A stretch of 64,000 nucleotides of DNA from an uncultured Tessaracoccus sp. (GCF_943914565.1 NZ_CALUCN010000010.1:28041-92040), one strand, 5' to 3'. Counted from the first letter of the stretch, positions 16,397 to 25,553 are shown. Translations and numbers: made by a program. The notes: generated by a model not told the origin, from the sequence alone.

Positions 16397-17308
16397 GTGC
16401 ACGACCTCGCGAAACCCAGACTGCTCACGCTCGTCGTCAACCCCCGCTCCGGCGGTGGCCGTGCCGGGCGGATGCTGCCCAAGGTGGTTCGCCGGCTCCA
16501 CGAGACACTGCCCACCACGGAGGTGACGGTCGTCCAGTCGACGAGCTGGGAGGACGCGCGGGCCTCGATCCAGACGGCCGCCGCCGCAGCGAGGCCGGAG
16601 GACACCGTCGCGGTCATGGGCGGCGACGGCATGGCCCACCTCGGGCTGAACGGCTGCGCCCACACCGACGCGACACTGGCCGTGCTGCCCGCGGGCACCG
16701 GCAACGACTTCGCCCGCGCGCTCGGCATCCGCGACGTCGGGACCGCGCTCGACAGCATCGCCCACGAGCGCCGTCGGGTCATCGACCTCACCCGGGTGGA
16801 CAACGAGACGCTGGGGGAGCGGCGCGTCGGCGCGGTCGTGAGCTCCGGCTACGACGCCCGCGTCAACCGCGCGACGAACGACACCCGCCTGCGCTTCGGG
16901 GCGCTCAGCTACGGCTACATCGCCCTGCGCGAACTGGCGAACTTCGAACCCCTGACCTACCGCCTGGTGCTCGACGGCGAGCCCAGGCAGCTGCGCGCGA
17001 TGCTCGTCGCGGTGTGCAACACCGGCATCTTCGGCGGCGGCATGCGCATCGGGCCCGATGCGGACCCGGCCGACGGCCTGCTCGACCTCACGATCGTGCA
17101 CCCCGTCTCCCGCGGCCTGCTGTTGCGTATGCTGCCCAGCATGTACTCCGGCAGCTTCGTCTCCCATCCGGCGGTGGAGCGGGTGCAGGCGCGTCGCGTC
17201 GAGCTCGACGGGGAGGGGCTGTTCCTCATGGGCGACGGCGAGGAGCTGGGCGCCGTGCCGGCGGCGCTCGAGTGCGAGCCCGGTGCGTTGCGGGTGTTCG
17301 TCGGATGA
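16397..17308 (+). CDS. Diacylglycerol kinase-family lipid kinase
   Basis: 303 residues, DgkB/YegS-type lipid kinase. It has the nucleotide-binding loop VNPRSGGGRAGRM, the signature GGDGMAHLGLNG, PAGTGNDFARALG, and a C-terminal IGPDADPADGLLDL segment. It probably phosphorylates diacylglycerol or a related lipid. GTG 16397 directly abuts the tatC stop and the stop overlaps the helicase ATG (ATGA), so tatA-tatC-kinase-helY form one operon. Confidence 0.88.
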   Translation: MHDLAKPRLLTLVVNPRSGGGRAGRMLPKVVRRLHETLPTTEVTVVQSTSWEDARASIQTAAAAARPEDTVAVMGGDGMAHLGLNGCAHTDATLAVLPAGTGNDFARALGIRDVGTALDSIAHERRRVIDLTRVDNETLGERRVGAVVSSGYDARVNRATNDTRLRFGALSYGYIALRELANFEPLTYRLVLDGEPRQLRAMLVAVCNTGIFGGGMRIGPDADPADGLLDLTIVHPVSRGLLLRMLPSMYSGSFVSHPAVERVQARRVELDGEGLFLMGDGEELGAVPAALECEPGALRVFVG

Positions 17309-20040
17309 CCCCCCTCGAGGACTTCGCGCGCGGCTACGACTTCCCCCTCGACGACTACCAGGTCGAGGGCTGCGAGGCCCTCGCCTCCGGGCGCGGGGTG
17401 CTCGTCGCCGCACCCACCGGCGCGGGCAAGACGGTCGTGGGCGAGTTCGCGGTGTTCCTCGCCGTCGAGACCTCGCGCAAGTGCTTCTACACCACCCCGA
17501 TCAAGGCGTTGTCGAACCAGAAGTACCACGACCTGGTCGACCGCTACGGGGCCGACCGGGTGGGGCTGCTCACCGGCGACCAGTCGGTGAACCCCGACGC
17601 GCAGATCGTCGTCATGACCACCGAGGTCCTGCGCAACATGATCTACGCCGCGTCGCCGACGCTCGCGCACCTGGGCCACGTCGTGCTCGACGAGGTCCAC
17701 TACCTCGCCGACCGCTTCCGTGGCGCGGTGTGGGAGGAGGTCATCCTCGGTCTGCCCGACTCGGTCCAGCTCGTCGCGCTCTCGGCCACGGTGAGCAACG
17801 TCGAGGACTTCGGCGCCTGGCTCGACGAGGTGCGCGGCGGGGTCGCGACCGTCGTGAGCGAACGCCGCCCCGTGCCGCTGTACCAGCACGTGCTCGTGGG
17901 CCGACGCCTCGTCGACCTGTTCGAGGGCGTCGCCCCGACCGCCCTCGAGTCGCCCGACGACCGCGCGGCGAAGGTCAACCGCGAGCTGCTGCGCGTGAGC
18001 CGGGAGGAGGCCAGGCGGGTCCGCGACGACGGCCGCAACCCCCGCGGCCGGTCGGGACGCGGCAGGCAACGACGAGGCCGGTTCGGCAACCAGCCCCACC
18101 GCCGCTTCAGCGGGCCGCGCACGAGCCGCGCCGACGTCGCACGCGTGCTGCAGCGGGCCCGCCAGCTGCCGGCCATCCACTTCATCTTCTCCCGCGCGGG
18201 CTGCGACGCGGCCGTCGGGCAGGTGCTGCGCTCCGGCGTCCAGCTCACCGCACCCCACGAGGCGCGGCAGCTGGGCGAGCTTGCCGACGCCCACGTCGCG
18301 GGGCTCTCGCCGGCGGACCTCGAGGCGCTCGGCTACGAGGAGTTCCGCGCGGGCCTCACCCAGGGCGTCGCGGCGCACCACGCCGGGCAGATCCCGGTGT
18401 TCAAGGCCATCGTCGAGGAGGGCTTCCGGACCGGGGCGCTGAAGCTCGTGTTCGCGACGGAGACGCTCGCGCTGGGCATCAACATGCCGGCGCGCACCGT
18501 GGTGCTCGAGCGGCTCTCGAAGTACAACGGCGAGGCGCACGTCGACATCACGGCGGGGGAGTACACGCAGCTCACCGGCCGTGCAGGCCGTCGCGGCATC
18601 GACACCGAGGGCCACGCCGTCGTCGTGTGGCAGCCCGGCATGGACCCCCGCGCGGTGGCCGGACTCGCGTCGCGACGCACCTACCCCCTGAAGTCCAGCT
18701 TCGCGCCCAGCTACAACATGGCGGTCAACCTCATCGCGACGATGGGCCGGGACCGCGCGCGCGACCTGCTCGAGCAGTCGTTCTCGCAATTCCTCACCGA
18801 CAAGACCGTGGTGCGCGCCGTGCGCCAGGACCGACGCATCCGCGCCGACCTCGCGGCGCTCGAGGAGACCGCCACCTGCCACCTGGGCGACTTCATGGAG
18901 TACGCCCAGCTGCGCGACGACGTCTCGCTCCTCGAGGCCAGCTCGGCCAAGCACCGGCGGGCCGAGCGGTACGCCCGCACCGCCGATTCGATCGCGAGTC
19001 TCGTCCCCGGCGACGTGGTCTGGGTCCCCGGCCAGGGGTGGGCCGTCGTGCTGCGCGCCGGAAGGCGCTCCGGCAAGGGCAAGGGTGCGGTGCCGACCGT
19101 GCAGACGATGTCGCTCGACCACACCGTGCTGCGGCTGGCGCCGCACGACTTCCGCCAGCCCGTCGAGCCGGTCGGGCGGGTGCGGGTGCCGCGCAAGTTC
19201 CGCATCAAGGACCGCGCGGCCAGGCGCTCGCTCGTCGCTGCGGTGCGGGACCGGGTGGATGGGCTCGACGCCCCCGACGTCGCAGACGTCCCCACCGACG
19301 CCTCGCACGCCGCCGAGATCCAACGGCTCCGGCGCGCGATCCGGGAGCACCCCTGCCACCAGTGCGAGGACCGCGAGACGCACGCGGTGGCCGCCGCGCG
19401 CATCCTCCGGCTCCGGCGCGAGTCCGAGCGGTCCCGGGCCGCGGCGGACCGACGCAGCAACTCACTCGGCGTGCAGTTCGACCGGGTCTGTGCGGTGCTG
19501 GAGGAGCTGGGCTACCTCGAGGGCGACGAGCTCACCGCCGCCGGCACGATGCTCCGACGCATCTACAACGAGCTCGACCTCGTCGCGGCCGAGGCGATCC
19601 GTCGCGACGTGTTCGGCACGCTCGACCCGCCGGAGCTCGCGGCGGTGCTCAGCACGCTCGTGTACGAGTCCCGCCCCGGGCGTGACGCCGCGATGCCGCG
19701 CATGCCCGACGCGGAGAGTGAGCGGGCGCAGTCGGCGCTGCGGGAGGTCTGGCGCGAGGTCGGCATCGTCGAGCGGCGTCACCACCGCGACCGGGCCCGC
19801 GACCTCGACATCGGGTTCGCCGAGGCGGTCTGGCGCTGGGGCACCGGGCAGGAACTCGCGAAGGTGCTGCGCCACTCGTCGCTCGCGCCCGGCGACTTCG
19901 TGCGCTGGGTACGGCAGGTCGTCGACCTGGCCGGGCAGGTCGCCCAGGCGGCCGGTCCCGGGGACCTGCGTCGCACCGCTCGGGCGACGGTCGACGCGCT
20001 GCGGCGGGGCATCGTCGCGGCGGAGATGGGCGAGGAGTGA
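17305..20040 (+). CDS. helY: HelY/Ski2-type DExH superfamily 2 helicase
   Basis: 911 residues. RecA domain 1 has Walker A (AAPTGAGKT, about 35-43), the DEVH box (about 129-132) and SATVSN. Domain 2 has FATETLALGINMPARTVV and motif VI LTGRAGRRGID. A C-terminal DSHCT-type helical region follows, with an Mtr4/Ski2-like insertion between. Between the RecA domains is a basic low-complexity stretch (residues about 240-275, rich in R and G). Probably an RNA helicase. ATG 17305 overlaps the kinase stop. The position after tatC matches mycobacterial helY. Confidence 0.92.
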   Translation: MTPLEDFARGYDFPLDDYQVEGCEALASGRGVLVAAPTGAGKTVVGEFAVFLAVETSRKCFYTTPIKALSNQKYHDLVDRYGADRVGLLTGDQSVNPDAQIVVMTTEVLRNMIYAASPTLAHLGHVVLDEVHYLADRFRGAVWEEVILGLPDSVQLVALSATVSNVEDFGAWLDEVRGGVATVVSERRPVPLYQHVLVGRRLVDLFEGVAPTALESPDDRAAKVNRELLRVSREEARRVRDDGRNPRGRSGRGRQRRGRFGNQPHRRFSGPRTSRADVARVLQRARQLPAIHFIFSRAGCDAAVGQVLRSGVQLTAPHEARQLGELADAHVAGLSPADLEALGYEEFRAGLTQGVAAHHAGQIPVFKAIVEEGFRTGALKLVFATETLALGINMPARTVVLERLSKYNGEAHVDITAGEYTQLTGRAGRRGIDTEGHAVVVWQPGMDPRAVAGLASRRTYPLKSSFAPSYNMAVNLIATMGRDRARDLLEQSFSQFLTDKTVVRAVRQDRRIRADLAALEETATCHLGDFMEYAQLRDDVSLLEASSAKHRRAERYARTADSIASLVPGDVVWVPGQGWAVVLRAGRRSGKGKGAVPTVQTMSLDHTVLRLAPHDFRQPVEPVGRVRVPRKFRIKDRAARRSLVAAVRDRVDGLDAPDVADVPTDASHAAEIQRLRRAIREHPCHQCEDRETHAVAAARILRLRRESERSRAAADRRSNSLGVQFDRVCAVLEELGYLEGDELTAAGTMLRRIYNELDLVAAEAIRRDVFGTLDPPELAAVLSTLVYESRPGRDAAMPRMPDAESERAQSALREVWREVGIVERRHHRDRARDLDIGFAEAVWRWGTGQELAKVLRHSSLAPGDFVRWVRQVVDLAGQVAQAAGPGDLRRTARATVDALRRGIVAAEMGEE

Positions 20041-20105
20041 CCCGGGCCGGCGCTGCACTGGACACCGGTGCGAGCGGGCGGAGCGCGCCCGCTACCGTTG
20101 GGCCC

Positions 20106-20867
20106 ATGGATGTGTCCGTGCGCGTGATCCCTTGTCTCGACGTCGATGCCGGTCGGGTGGTCAAGGGGGTCAACTTCACCAATCTCCGCGACGCGGGGGA
20201 CCCCGTCGAGCTGGCGGAGCGGTACTCCGCCGCTGGCGCGGACGAGTTGGTGTTCCTGGACATCTCGGCCTCGGTCGAGGGGCGAGCCACCACGGAGGAC
20301 GTGGTGCGGCGCTGCGCCGAACAGGTGTTCATCCCGCTCACCGTCGGCGGTGGCGTGCGGTCCGTCGAGGACGTGGACCGGCTCCTGCGCTCGGGCGCGG
20401 ACAAGGTGGGCATCAACACCGGCGCGCTCCAGCGGCCAACGGTGATCGACGAGATCCGCGCCCGGTTCGGCCGGCAGGTGCTCGTGCTCTCGCTCGACGC
20501 GCGCCGCGCCGCGGGCATGCCGTCGGGCTTCGAGATCACGACGCACGGGGGGCGGGAGTCCACCGGACGCGACCTCATCGACTGGGCCCGCGACGCCACC
20601 CGGCGCGGGGTGGGGGAGATCCTGCTCAACTCGATGGACGCCGACGGCACCACCGAGGGCTTCGACCTCGAGATGATCCGCACCGTGCGTGACGCGGTCG
20701 GCTGTCCCGTGATCGCCTCGGGCGGCGCCGGCACCGTGCAGCACTTCGTCGACGCCGCGAAGGCGGGCGCCGACGCGCTGCTCGCCGCGAGCGTGTTCCA
20801 CTACGGCACGCTCACGATCGCCGAGGTGAAGGACGGCCTCCGCGCTGCGGGCGTCAGCGTCCGCTGA
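20106..20867 (+). CDS. hisF: Imidazole glycerol phosphate synthase cyclase subunit
   Basis: 253-residue TIM barrel that, with HisH, makes imidazole glycerol phosphate and AICAR in histidine synthesis. The catalytic aspartates are D12 (CLDVDAGRVVKG) and D131 (LSLDARR). LTVGGGVRSVEDV and ASGGAGTVQHF are phosphate-binding loops. TACCGT at 20093-20098 lies 7 bases before ATG 20106, suggesting leaderless transcription. It stands alone without other his genes in this window. Confidence 0.95.
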   Translation: MDVSVRVIPCLDVDAGRVVKGVNFTNLRDAGDPVELAERYSAAGADELVFLDISASVEGRATTEDVVRRCAEQVFIPLTVGGGVRSVEDVDRLLRSGADKVGINTGALQRPTVIDEIRARFGRQVLVLSLDARRAAGMPSGFEITTHGGRESTGRDLIDWARDATRRGVGEILLNSMDADGTTEGFDLEMIRTVRDAVGCPVIASGGAGTVQHFVDAAKAGADALLAASVFHYGTLTIAEVKDGLRAAGVSVR

Positions 20868-20919
20868 GCAGCTCCCCGGGACTCGACCGCGACCACGCCC
20901 GGACAACTAGGGTTGGGTC

Positions 20920-21312
20920 ATGGATTGTCTGTTCTGCACCATGGTCGCCGGCGAGATCCCCACGAAGCGAGTCCACGAGGACGACGTGGCGCTGGCCTTC
21001 CTCGACATCGCGCCCTGGCAGGTGGGCCACACCCTCGTCATCCCCAAGCGTCACTCGGACAACGTCCTGGAGGACGACTCGATCCTCGCGGATCTCGCGC
21101 CCGCGATCTCCCGGGTCGCCGCGCTGCTGAAGGAGCGGCTCGGCGCGACGGCGGTGAACATCCTCAGCAATGCCGGGCCGGACTCCGGGCAGGAGGTCTT
21201 CCACACCCACGTCCACGTGATCCCGCGCTACCCGGACAGCCCCGGCATGGCGGCGATCCGCTCGCACGTCACGGAGGACGTCGCCGAGACGCACCGACGC
21301 ATCGTCGGCTGA
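20920..21312 (+). CDS. HIT-family nucleotide hydrolase
   Basis: 130 residues of the histidine-triad Hint branch: N-terminal DCLFC, FLDIAPWQVGHTLVIPKRH, and the triad HTHVHVIPR (about H95, H97, H99). It hydrolyses nucleoside phosphoramidates or related nucleotides; the physiological substrate is unknown. TAGGGT at 20908-20913 lies 6 bases before ATG 20920, consistent with a leaderless start. Confidence 0.9.
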   Translation: MDCLFCTMVAGEIPTKRVHEDDVALAFLDIAPWQVGHTLVIPKRHSDNVLEDDSILADLAPAISRVAALLKERLGATAVNILSNAGPDSGQEVFHTHVHVIPRYPDSPGMAAIRSHVTEDVAETHRRIVG

Positions 21313-21355
21313 GCAGGGCCTTCGACGAGGGCCCGGTCCCGTGTGCCCATCGCGC

Positions 21356-21384
21356 TTGTGTGAGGTCCTCGCAGCTCGTATCGT
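21356..21384 (+). promoter_or_regulatory. Promoter for the 21440 membrane protein
   Basis: TTGTGT (21356-21361), a 17-base spacer and TATCGT (21379-21384). Transcription would start near 21391, leaving about 50 bases of leader with the ribosome site GAGGAG before GTG 21440. Confidence 0.5.
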
Positions 21385-21439
21385 TGCATCGTCAACCATC
21401 GCCGGACCCGACGGCCCGGCACCGAGCTGAGGAGACACC

Positions 21440-21973
21440 GTGAAGGTAGCCAAGACCGCTGGCGTGCTGTCGATCATCGCCGCCGTCATCATGATCGTCG
21501 CGGGCGGGGCGACGTGGTTCGCCGTGAGCGACCAGCTCCAGCAGGAGCGCATCACCATCGGCGAGGACTCCGAGTTCATGGGTGGGGCTTTCGCGGGCAA
21601 GGACGTGGCCGGGCCACTCACTGCGTACGCGCAGGCCGACCTCATCCGCCAGCACGCGACGGCGAGCGCCGAGGGGACCGAGTACCAGGGCAAGACCTAC
21701 GCCGAGCTGGGTTCGCTCGCGCGCGAGGCCGAGAAGGCCGGTGACGCGGCCAAGGCGCAGGAGATCCAGGAGCGCCGCGACATGGTGATGCAGGCGTCGT
21801 TCCTGCGCGCCTCGCTGTTCACCTCGGTCGTCGCCTTCGGCGTCGCGGCCCTCGTGATCGGGCTGGGCGTGCTCGCCGCGCTCATCGGGTTCGCACTGCT
21901 CGGGCTGGCGAAGGCCCGGCCGGCGGCGGCCACCGTCGCGGATCCGACGGTGGAACCGGAGCCCCGCGTCTGA
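21440..21973 (+). CDS. Two-helix membrane protein of unknown function
   Basis: 177 residues with an N-terminal membrane helix (AGVLSIIAAVIMIVAGGATWF), an extracytoplasmic domain of about 100 residues rich in A, E and Q, a second helix region (about 120-160) and a short acidic tail. Similar actinobacterial proteins carry the doubtful database name aromatic ring-opening dioxygenase LigA; nothing enzymatic is visible here. GTG 21440 follows GAGGAGACACC. A long hairpin lies 25 bases after the stop. Confidence 0.7.
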   Translation: MKVAKTAGVLSIIAAVIMIVAGGATWFAVSDQLQQERITIGEDSEFMGGAFAGKDVAGPLTAYAQADLIRQHATASAEGTEYQGKTYAELGSLAREAEKAGDAAKAQEIQERRDMVMQASFLRASLFTSVVAFGVAALVIGLGVLAALIGFALLGLAKARPAAATVADPTVEPEPRV

Positions 21974-21997
21974 CCCGACGACCCCTGCTTCGGCACA

Positions 21998-22034
21998 CCG
22001 CGGGCTGGGCGACGAAGCGTCGTCCAGCCCGCGG
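21998..22034 (+). terminator. Long hairpin terminator before the ilv leader
   Basis: A 17-bp stem with a 3-base loop: CCGCGGGCTGG pairs with CCAGCCCGCGG, and inside it GCGACG pairs with CGTCGT (one G-U). It has no U-tract. It separates the membrane protein from the ilv transcription unit. Confidence 0.7.
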
Positions 22035-22077
22035 TCCAGTATCTGGAACACGGCCCATGCCCCGTCGGACCTGCGCC

Positions 22078-22119
22078 ATGGTGGTGCCCATGACCAACCG
22101 TCACCTCGTAATTCTCTAG
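22078..22119 (+). CDS. Leader peptide of the ilvBNC operon
   Basis: A 13-codon open frame reading MVVPMTNRHLVIL and then TAG. An internal ATG at 22090 would give the 9-residue MTNRHLVIL. Six of 13 residues are Val, Leu or Ile, with four in a row (CTC GTA ATT CTC, 22105-22116) just before the stop. GTA and ATT are rare codons in this GC-rich genome, which should strengthen ribosome stalling when branched-chain aminoacyl-tRNAs run low. Neither start has a strong ribosome site. The peptide itself is a sensor, not a functional product. Confidence 0.75.
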   Translation: MVVPMTNRHLVIL

Positions 22120-22121
22120 CG

Positions 22122-22183
22122 GCGCTTCGCTCGATCCCGAACGAAGCGCTCCCTCGTGTGCCATCCGGCCTCGAGGGTTTTTT
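22122..22183 (+). promoter_or_regulatory. Transcription attenuator of ilvBNC
   Basis: Directly after the leader peptide, hairpin 1 pairs GCGCTTCG (22122-22129) with CGAAGCGC (22142-22149). Hairpin 2 pairs CCCTCG (22151-22156) with CGAGGG (22172-22177) and is followed by TTTTTT (22178-22183), an intrinsic terminator. ilvB starts 30 bases on. A ribosome stalled on the Leu-Val-Ile-Leu codons would cover the left arm of hairpin 1. I could not resolve by eye which pairing forms the antiterminator. Confidence 0.7.
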
Positions 22184-22213
22184 GTTGGGTGACCAGAACC
22201 GAAGGGGATTCCC

Positions 22214-23956
22214 ATGGCCAAGCCAGACGGCGAACAGCTCACGGGCGCCGAAGCCCTCGTCGAGTCGCTGGAGCGAGTCGGCGTCGAGGTGGCGTTCGGC
22301 ATTCCGGGCGGGGCCATCCTTCCGGCCTACGACCCACTCTTCGACTCGACGATTCGACACATCCTCACCCGCCACGAGCAGGGAGCCGGGCACGCCGCCG
22401 AGGGGTACGCACTCGTCTCCGGCAAGGTCGGCGTCTGCATCGCGACCTCCGGACCCGGCGCGACGAACCTCGTGACCCCGATCGCCAACGCCTACATGGA
22501 CTCCACGCCGTTGGTGGCGATCACCGGGCAGGTGCACTCCGCCGCGATCGGCACCGACGCGTTCCAGGAGGCGGACATCCGCGGCATCACGATGCCGATC
22601 ACGAAGCACAGCTTCCTCGTCAAACGCACCGAGGACATCCCGCTGGCGGTCAAGGAGGCATTCCACATCGCAGGCACCGGCCGCAAGGGCCCGGTGCTGG
22701 TGGACATCGCGAAGGACGCGCTCGTCGGCGAGGCGCCCTACCACTGGCCGGAGGAGATGGACCTGCCCGGCTACAAGCCGACGGTGACCCCGCACGGCAA
22801 ACAGGTCCGGGCCGCGGCGAGGATGATCGCGGAGTCCAGACGGCCCGTGCTCTACGTCGGTGGTGGTGTGATGGCGGCGAGGGCCCACCGCGAGCTGGCC
22901 GAACTCGTCGAGCTGACCCGCATCCCCGTCGTGACGACGCTCATGGCCCGCGGGGTGTTCCCCGACAGCCACGAGCTGCACATGGGCATGCCCGGCATGC
23001 ACGGCACCGTCGCCGCGGTCGGGGCGCTGCAGAAGGCCGACCTCCTCGTCGCGCTCGGCACCCGCTTCGACGACCGCGTCACCGGCGAGGTCTCGAGCTT
23101 CGCCCCGAACGCCAAGGTCATCCACGCCGACGTCGACCCTGCGGAGATCGGCAAGAACGTGCGCGTCGACGTGCCGATCGTCGGCGACGTGCGGCTCACC
23201 ATCCAGGGCCTCGTCGACCGGCTGCGTGACCTGCCGAAGCCCGAGACCGACGCGTGGCTCGCCATGCTCGGCACCATGAAGGAGCGCTACCAGCCACGTT
23301 GGGACGAGGCGCCCGACGGGCAGCTGTCGCCCCAGGAGGTCATCCAGCGCATCGGCCAGCTCGCCCCGTCGGACACGATCTTCGTCACGGGCGTGGGCCA
23401 GCACCAGATGTGGGCGGCGCACTTCCTCCCGCACGAGACGCCGAACAGCTTCCTGAACTCCGGGGGTGCCGGCACGATGGGCTACTGCGTGCCCGCTGCG
23501 ATGGGCGCCAAGGTGGCGCACCCGGACCGGATGGTGTGGGGCATCGACGGCGACGGCTGCTTCCAGATGACCAACCAGGAGCTCGTCACCTGCGCGGTGA
23601 ACCGGATCCCGGTGAAGATCGCCGTCATCAACAACAACGTGCTCGGCATGGTGCGGCAGTGGCAGAGCCTGTTCTACGAGGGCCGCTACTCGAACACGGA
23701 CCTCGCCACCGAGACGTGGCCGAACTTCTCGATGCTGGCCGAGTCCATGGGCTGTGCGGCCTTCCGGGCGACGAACGAGGAGGAGATGGAGGACGTGCTC
23801 GCCCAGGCGATGGAGGTCAACGACCGGCCGGTCGTGGTGGAGTTCGTCGTCCACAAGGACGCGATGGTCTGGCCCATGGTGCCGGCCGGCGTCAGCAACG
23901 ACGAGATCAAGGTGGCGCGTGACATGGCGCCCGAGTGGGAAGAGGAAGTCCTGTGA
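22214..23956 (+). CDS. ilvB: Acetolactate synthase large subunit
   Basis: 580-residue thiamine diphosphate enzyme that condenses two pyruvates, or pyruvate with 2-ketobutyrate, the first shared step of valine, leucine and isoleucine synthesis. The ThDP-activating glutamate is E55 (RHEQGAGHAAEGYA). The ThDP/Mg motif begins GIDGDGCFQMTNQEL and ends INNN. FAD-domain signatures lie between (LGTRFDDRVTG). Length is normal. Expression should depend on the attenuator just upstream. ilvN overlaps by four bases. Confidence 0.97.
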   Translation: MAKPDGEQLTGAEALVESLERVGVEVAFGIPGGAILPAYDPLFDSTIRHILTRHEQGAGHAAEGYALVSGKVGVCIATSGPGATNLVTPIANAYMDSTPLVAITGQVHSAAIGTDAFQEADIRGITMPITKHSFLVKRTEDIPLAVKEAFHIAGTGRKGPVLVDIAKDALVGEAPYHWPEEMDLPGYKPTVTPHGKQVRAAARMIAESRRPVLYVGGGVMAARAHRELAELVELTRIPVVTTLMARGVFPDSHELHMGMPGMHGTVAAVGALQKADLLVALGTRFDDRVTGEVSSFAPNAKVIHADVDPAEIGKNVRVDVPIVGDVRLTIQGLVDRLRDLPKPETDAWLAMLGTMKERYQPRWDEAPDGQLSPQEVIQRIGQLAPSDTIFVTGVGQHQMWAAHFLPHETPNSFLNSGGAGTMGYCVPAAMGAKVAHPDRMVWGIDGDGCFQMTNQELVTCAVNRIPVKIAVINNNVLGMVRQWQSLFYEGRYSNTDLATETWPNFSMLAESMGCAAFRATNEEEMEDVLAQAMEVNDRPVVVEFVVHKDAMVWPMVPAGVSNDEIKVARDMAPEWEEEVL

Positions 23957-24459
23957 CCGCCTACACGTTGAGCATCCTGGTGTCCGACCGACCCGGCGTG
24001 TTGACGCGCATCTCCGCGCTGTTCTCGCGCCGCGGCTTCAACATCGAGTCCCTCGCCGTCGGCAGCACCGAACGCGACGGCATCTCCCGCATGACGGTGG
24101 TGGCCAACGTCGACGACGACGCCGCGCTCGAGCAGATCGTGAAGCAGCTGAACAAGCTCATCGAGGTGCGCAAGGTCCTCGAGCTCGAGCCGAGCGCCGT
24201 GCGTCGGCAGATGATCCTCGTGAAGGTGAAGGCCGACGTCACGAGTCGCAGCCAGATCATCGACGTCGTCGGACTGTTCCGCGGCAAGGCCGTCGACGTC
24301 TCGAACGACTCGATCACGATCGAGGCGACGGGCAGCACGGACAAGCTCGACGCGTTGCTGAATATGCTGGCACCGCACGGGATCCAGGAACTGGCCCAGT
24401 CCGGCCACGTCGCGCTCGGGCGCGGCGCCAAGGCCATGACCATGAAGAACCCCAAGTAG
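23953..24459 (+). CDS. ilvN: Acetolactate synthase regulatory subunit
   Basis: 168 residues with an N-terminal ACT domain (LSILVSDRPGVLTRISALFSRRGFNIESL) and a C-terminal ACT-like half. It stimulates IlvB and confers valine feedback inhibition. GTG 23953 overlaps the ilvB stop (GTGA) and gives the standard start TAYTLSILV. ilvC follows after 15 bases. Confidence 0.96.
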   Translation: MTAYTLSILVSDRPGVLTRISALFSRRGFNIESLAVGSTERDGISRMTVVANVDDDAALEQIVKQLNKLIEVRKVLELEPSAVRRQMILVKVKADVTSRSQIIDVVGLFRGKAVDVSNDSITIEATGSTDKLDALLNMLAPHGIQELAQSGHVALGRGAKAMTMKNPK

Positions 24460-24474
24460 GTAAAGGAAACACAC

Positions 24475-25500
24475 ATGGCAGAGATGTTCTACGACGACGA
24501 CGCAGACCTGTCCGTCATCCAGGACCGGCACGTGGCCGTGATCGGCTACGGGTCCCAGGGACACGCCCACGCCCTGAGCCTCCGGGATTCCGGGGTCGAC
24601 GTGCGCGTCGGTCTGCGCGAGGGCTCGAAATCGATCGCCAAGGCCGAGGCCGAGGGGCTGCGCGTCCTCCCGGTGGCCGAGGCCGTCGAGGAAGCGGACC
24701 TCATCATGATCCTCGCGCCCGACCAGGTGCAGCGCACCCTCTACGCCGAGGAGATCGCCCCGAACATCGCCGAGGGCGACGCGCTGTTCTTCGCCCACGG
24801 CTTCAACATCCGCTTCGGCTACATCGAGCCGCCCGCTGGTGTCGACGTGTGCATGGTCGCGCCGAAGGGCCCCGGCCACATCGTGCGTCGGGAGTACGTC
24901 GACGGCCGTGGCGTGCCCGCGATCATCGCGGTGGAGAAGGACGAGTCGGGCAATGCCTGGCCGCTCGCGCTCGCCTACGCCAAGGCGATCGGCGCGCTGC
25001 GCGCCGGCGGCATCCGCACGACGTTCACCGAGGAGACCGAGACGGATCTCTTCGGCGAGCAGGCCGTCCTCTGCGGCGGCGCGTCGGCGCTGGTGCAGGC
25101 GGGCTTCGAGACGCTCGTCGAGGCCGGCTACCAGCCGGAGGTCGCCTACTTCGAGTGCCTGCACGAGCTGAAGCTCATCGTCGACCTGATGATCGAGGGC
25201 GGCATCACCAAGCAGCGCTGGTCGATCTCCGACACCGCCGAGTACGGCGACTACGTCTCCGGTCCGCGCGTGATCGACGACCACGTGCGCGAGAACATGA
25301 AGGCCGTGCTCGCCGACATCCAGTCCGGCGCGTTCGCCAAGCGGTTCATCGACGACCAGGACGCCGGCGCGCCGGAGTTCCAGCGGCTCCGCGCCGAGGC
25401 GCAGGGCGCCCAGATCGAGTCCGTCGGACGTGAGCTGCGCAAGCTCTACTCGTGGACGAAGGTGGAGGACGACTACTCCGAGGGCAGCGCCCAGCGCTGA
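24475..25500 (+). CDS. ilvC: Ketol-acid reductoisomerase (class I)
   Basis: 341-residue enzyme converting acetolactate or acetohydroxybutyrate to the dihydroxy acid using NADPH and Mg. The Rossmann motif is AVIGYGSQGHAHAL. The catalytic KARI domain has APKGPGH, ETETDLFGEQ and a later YFECLHELKLI stretch holding metal-binding acidic residues. Its short length makes it class I. It ends the ilvBNC operon, and a strong terminator follows. Confidence 0.97.
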   Translation: MAEMFYDDDADLSVIQDRHVAVIGYGSQGHAHALSLRDSGVDVRVGLREGSKSIAKAEAEGLRVLPVAEAVEEADLIMILAPDQVQRTLYAEEIAPNIAEGDALFFAHGFNIRFGYIEPPAGVDVCMVAPKGPGHIVRREYVDGRGVPAIIAVEKDESGNAWPLALAYAKAIGALRAGGIRTTFTEETETDLFGEQAVLCGGASALVQAGFETLVEAGYQPEVAYFECLHELKLIVDLMIEGGITKQRWSISDTAEYGDYVSGPRVIDDHVRENMKAVLADIQSGAFAKRFIDDQDAGAPEFQRLRAEAQGAQIESVGRELRKLYSWTKVEDDYSEGSAQR

Positions 25501-25511
25501 TCGCTCCGCAG

Positions 25512-25553
25512 CGACGAGGGGCCGGAGCCGACCGCGGTGCCGGCCCCTCGTCG
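25512..25553 (+). terminator. Terminator of the ilvBNC operon
   Basis: A 14-bp perfect stem (CGACGAGGGGCCGG with CCGGCCCCTCGTCG) and a 14-base loop, starting 12 bases after the ilvC stop, with no U-tract. Confidence 0.75.

Noticed and set aside
15865..17304. An upstream in-frame extension that would make the helicase 1391 residues
   Set aside because: The extension runs out of frame through tatC and the lipid kinase. The helicase homology starts just after ATG 17305, which overlaps the kinase stop.
22035..22213. A T-box riboswitch before ilvB
   Set aside because: No T-box sequence or specifier stem is visible. The short leader peptide rich in Val, Leu and Ile with a terminator explains the region better.
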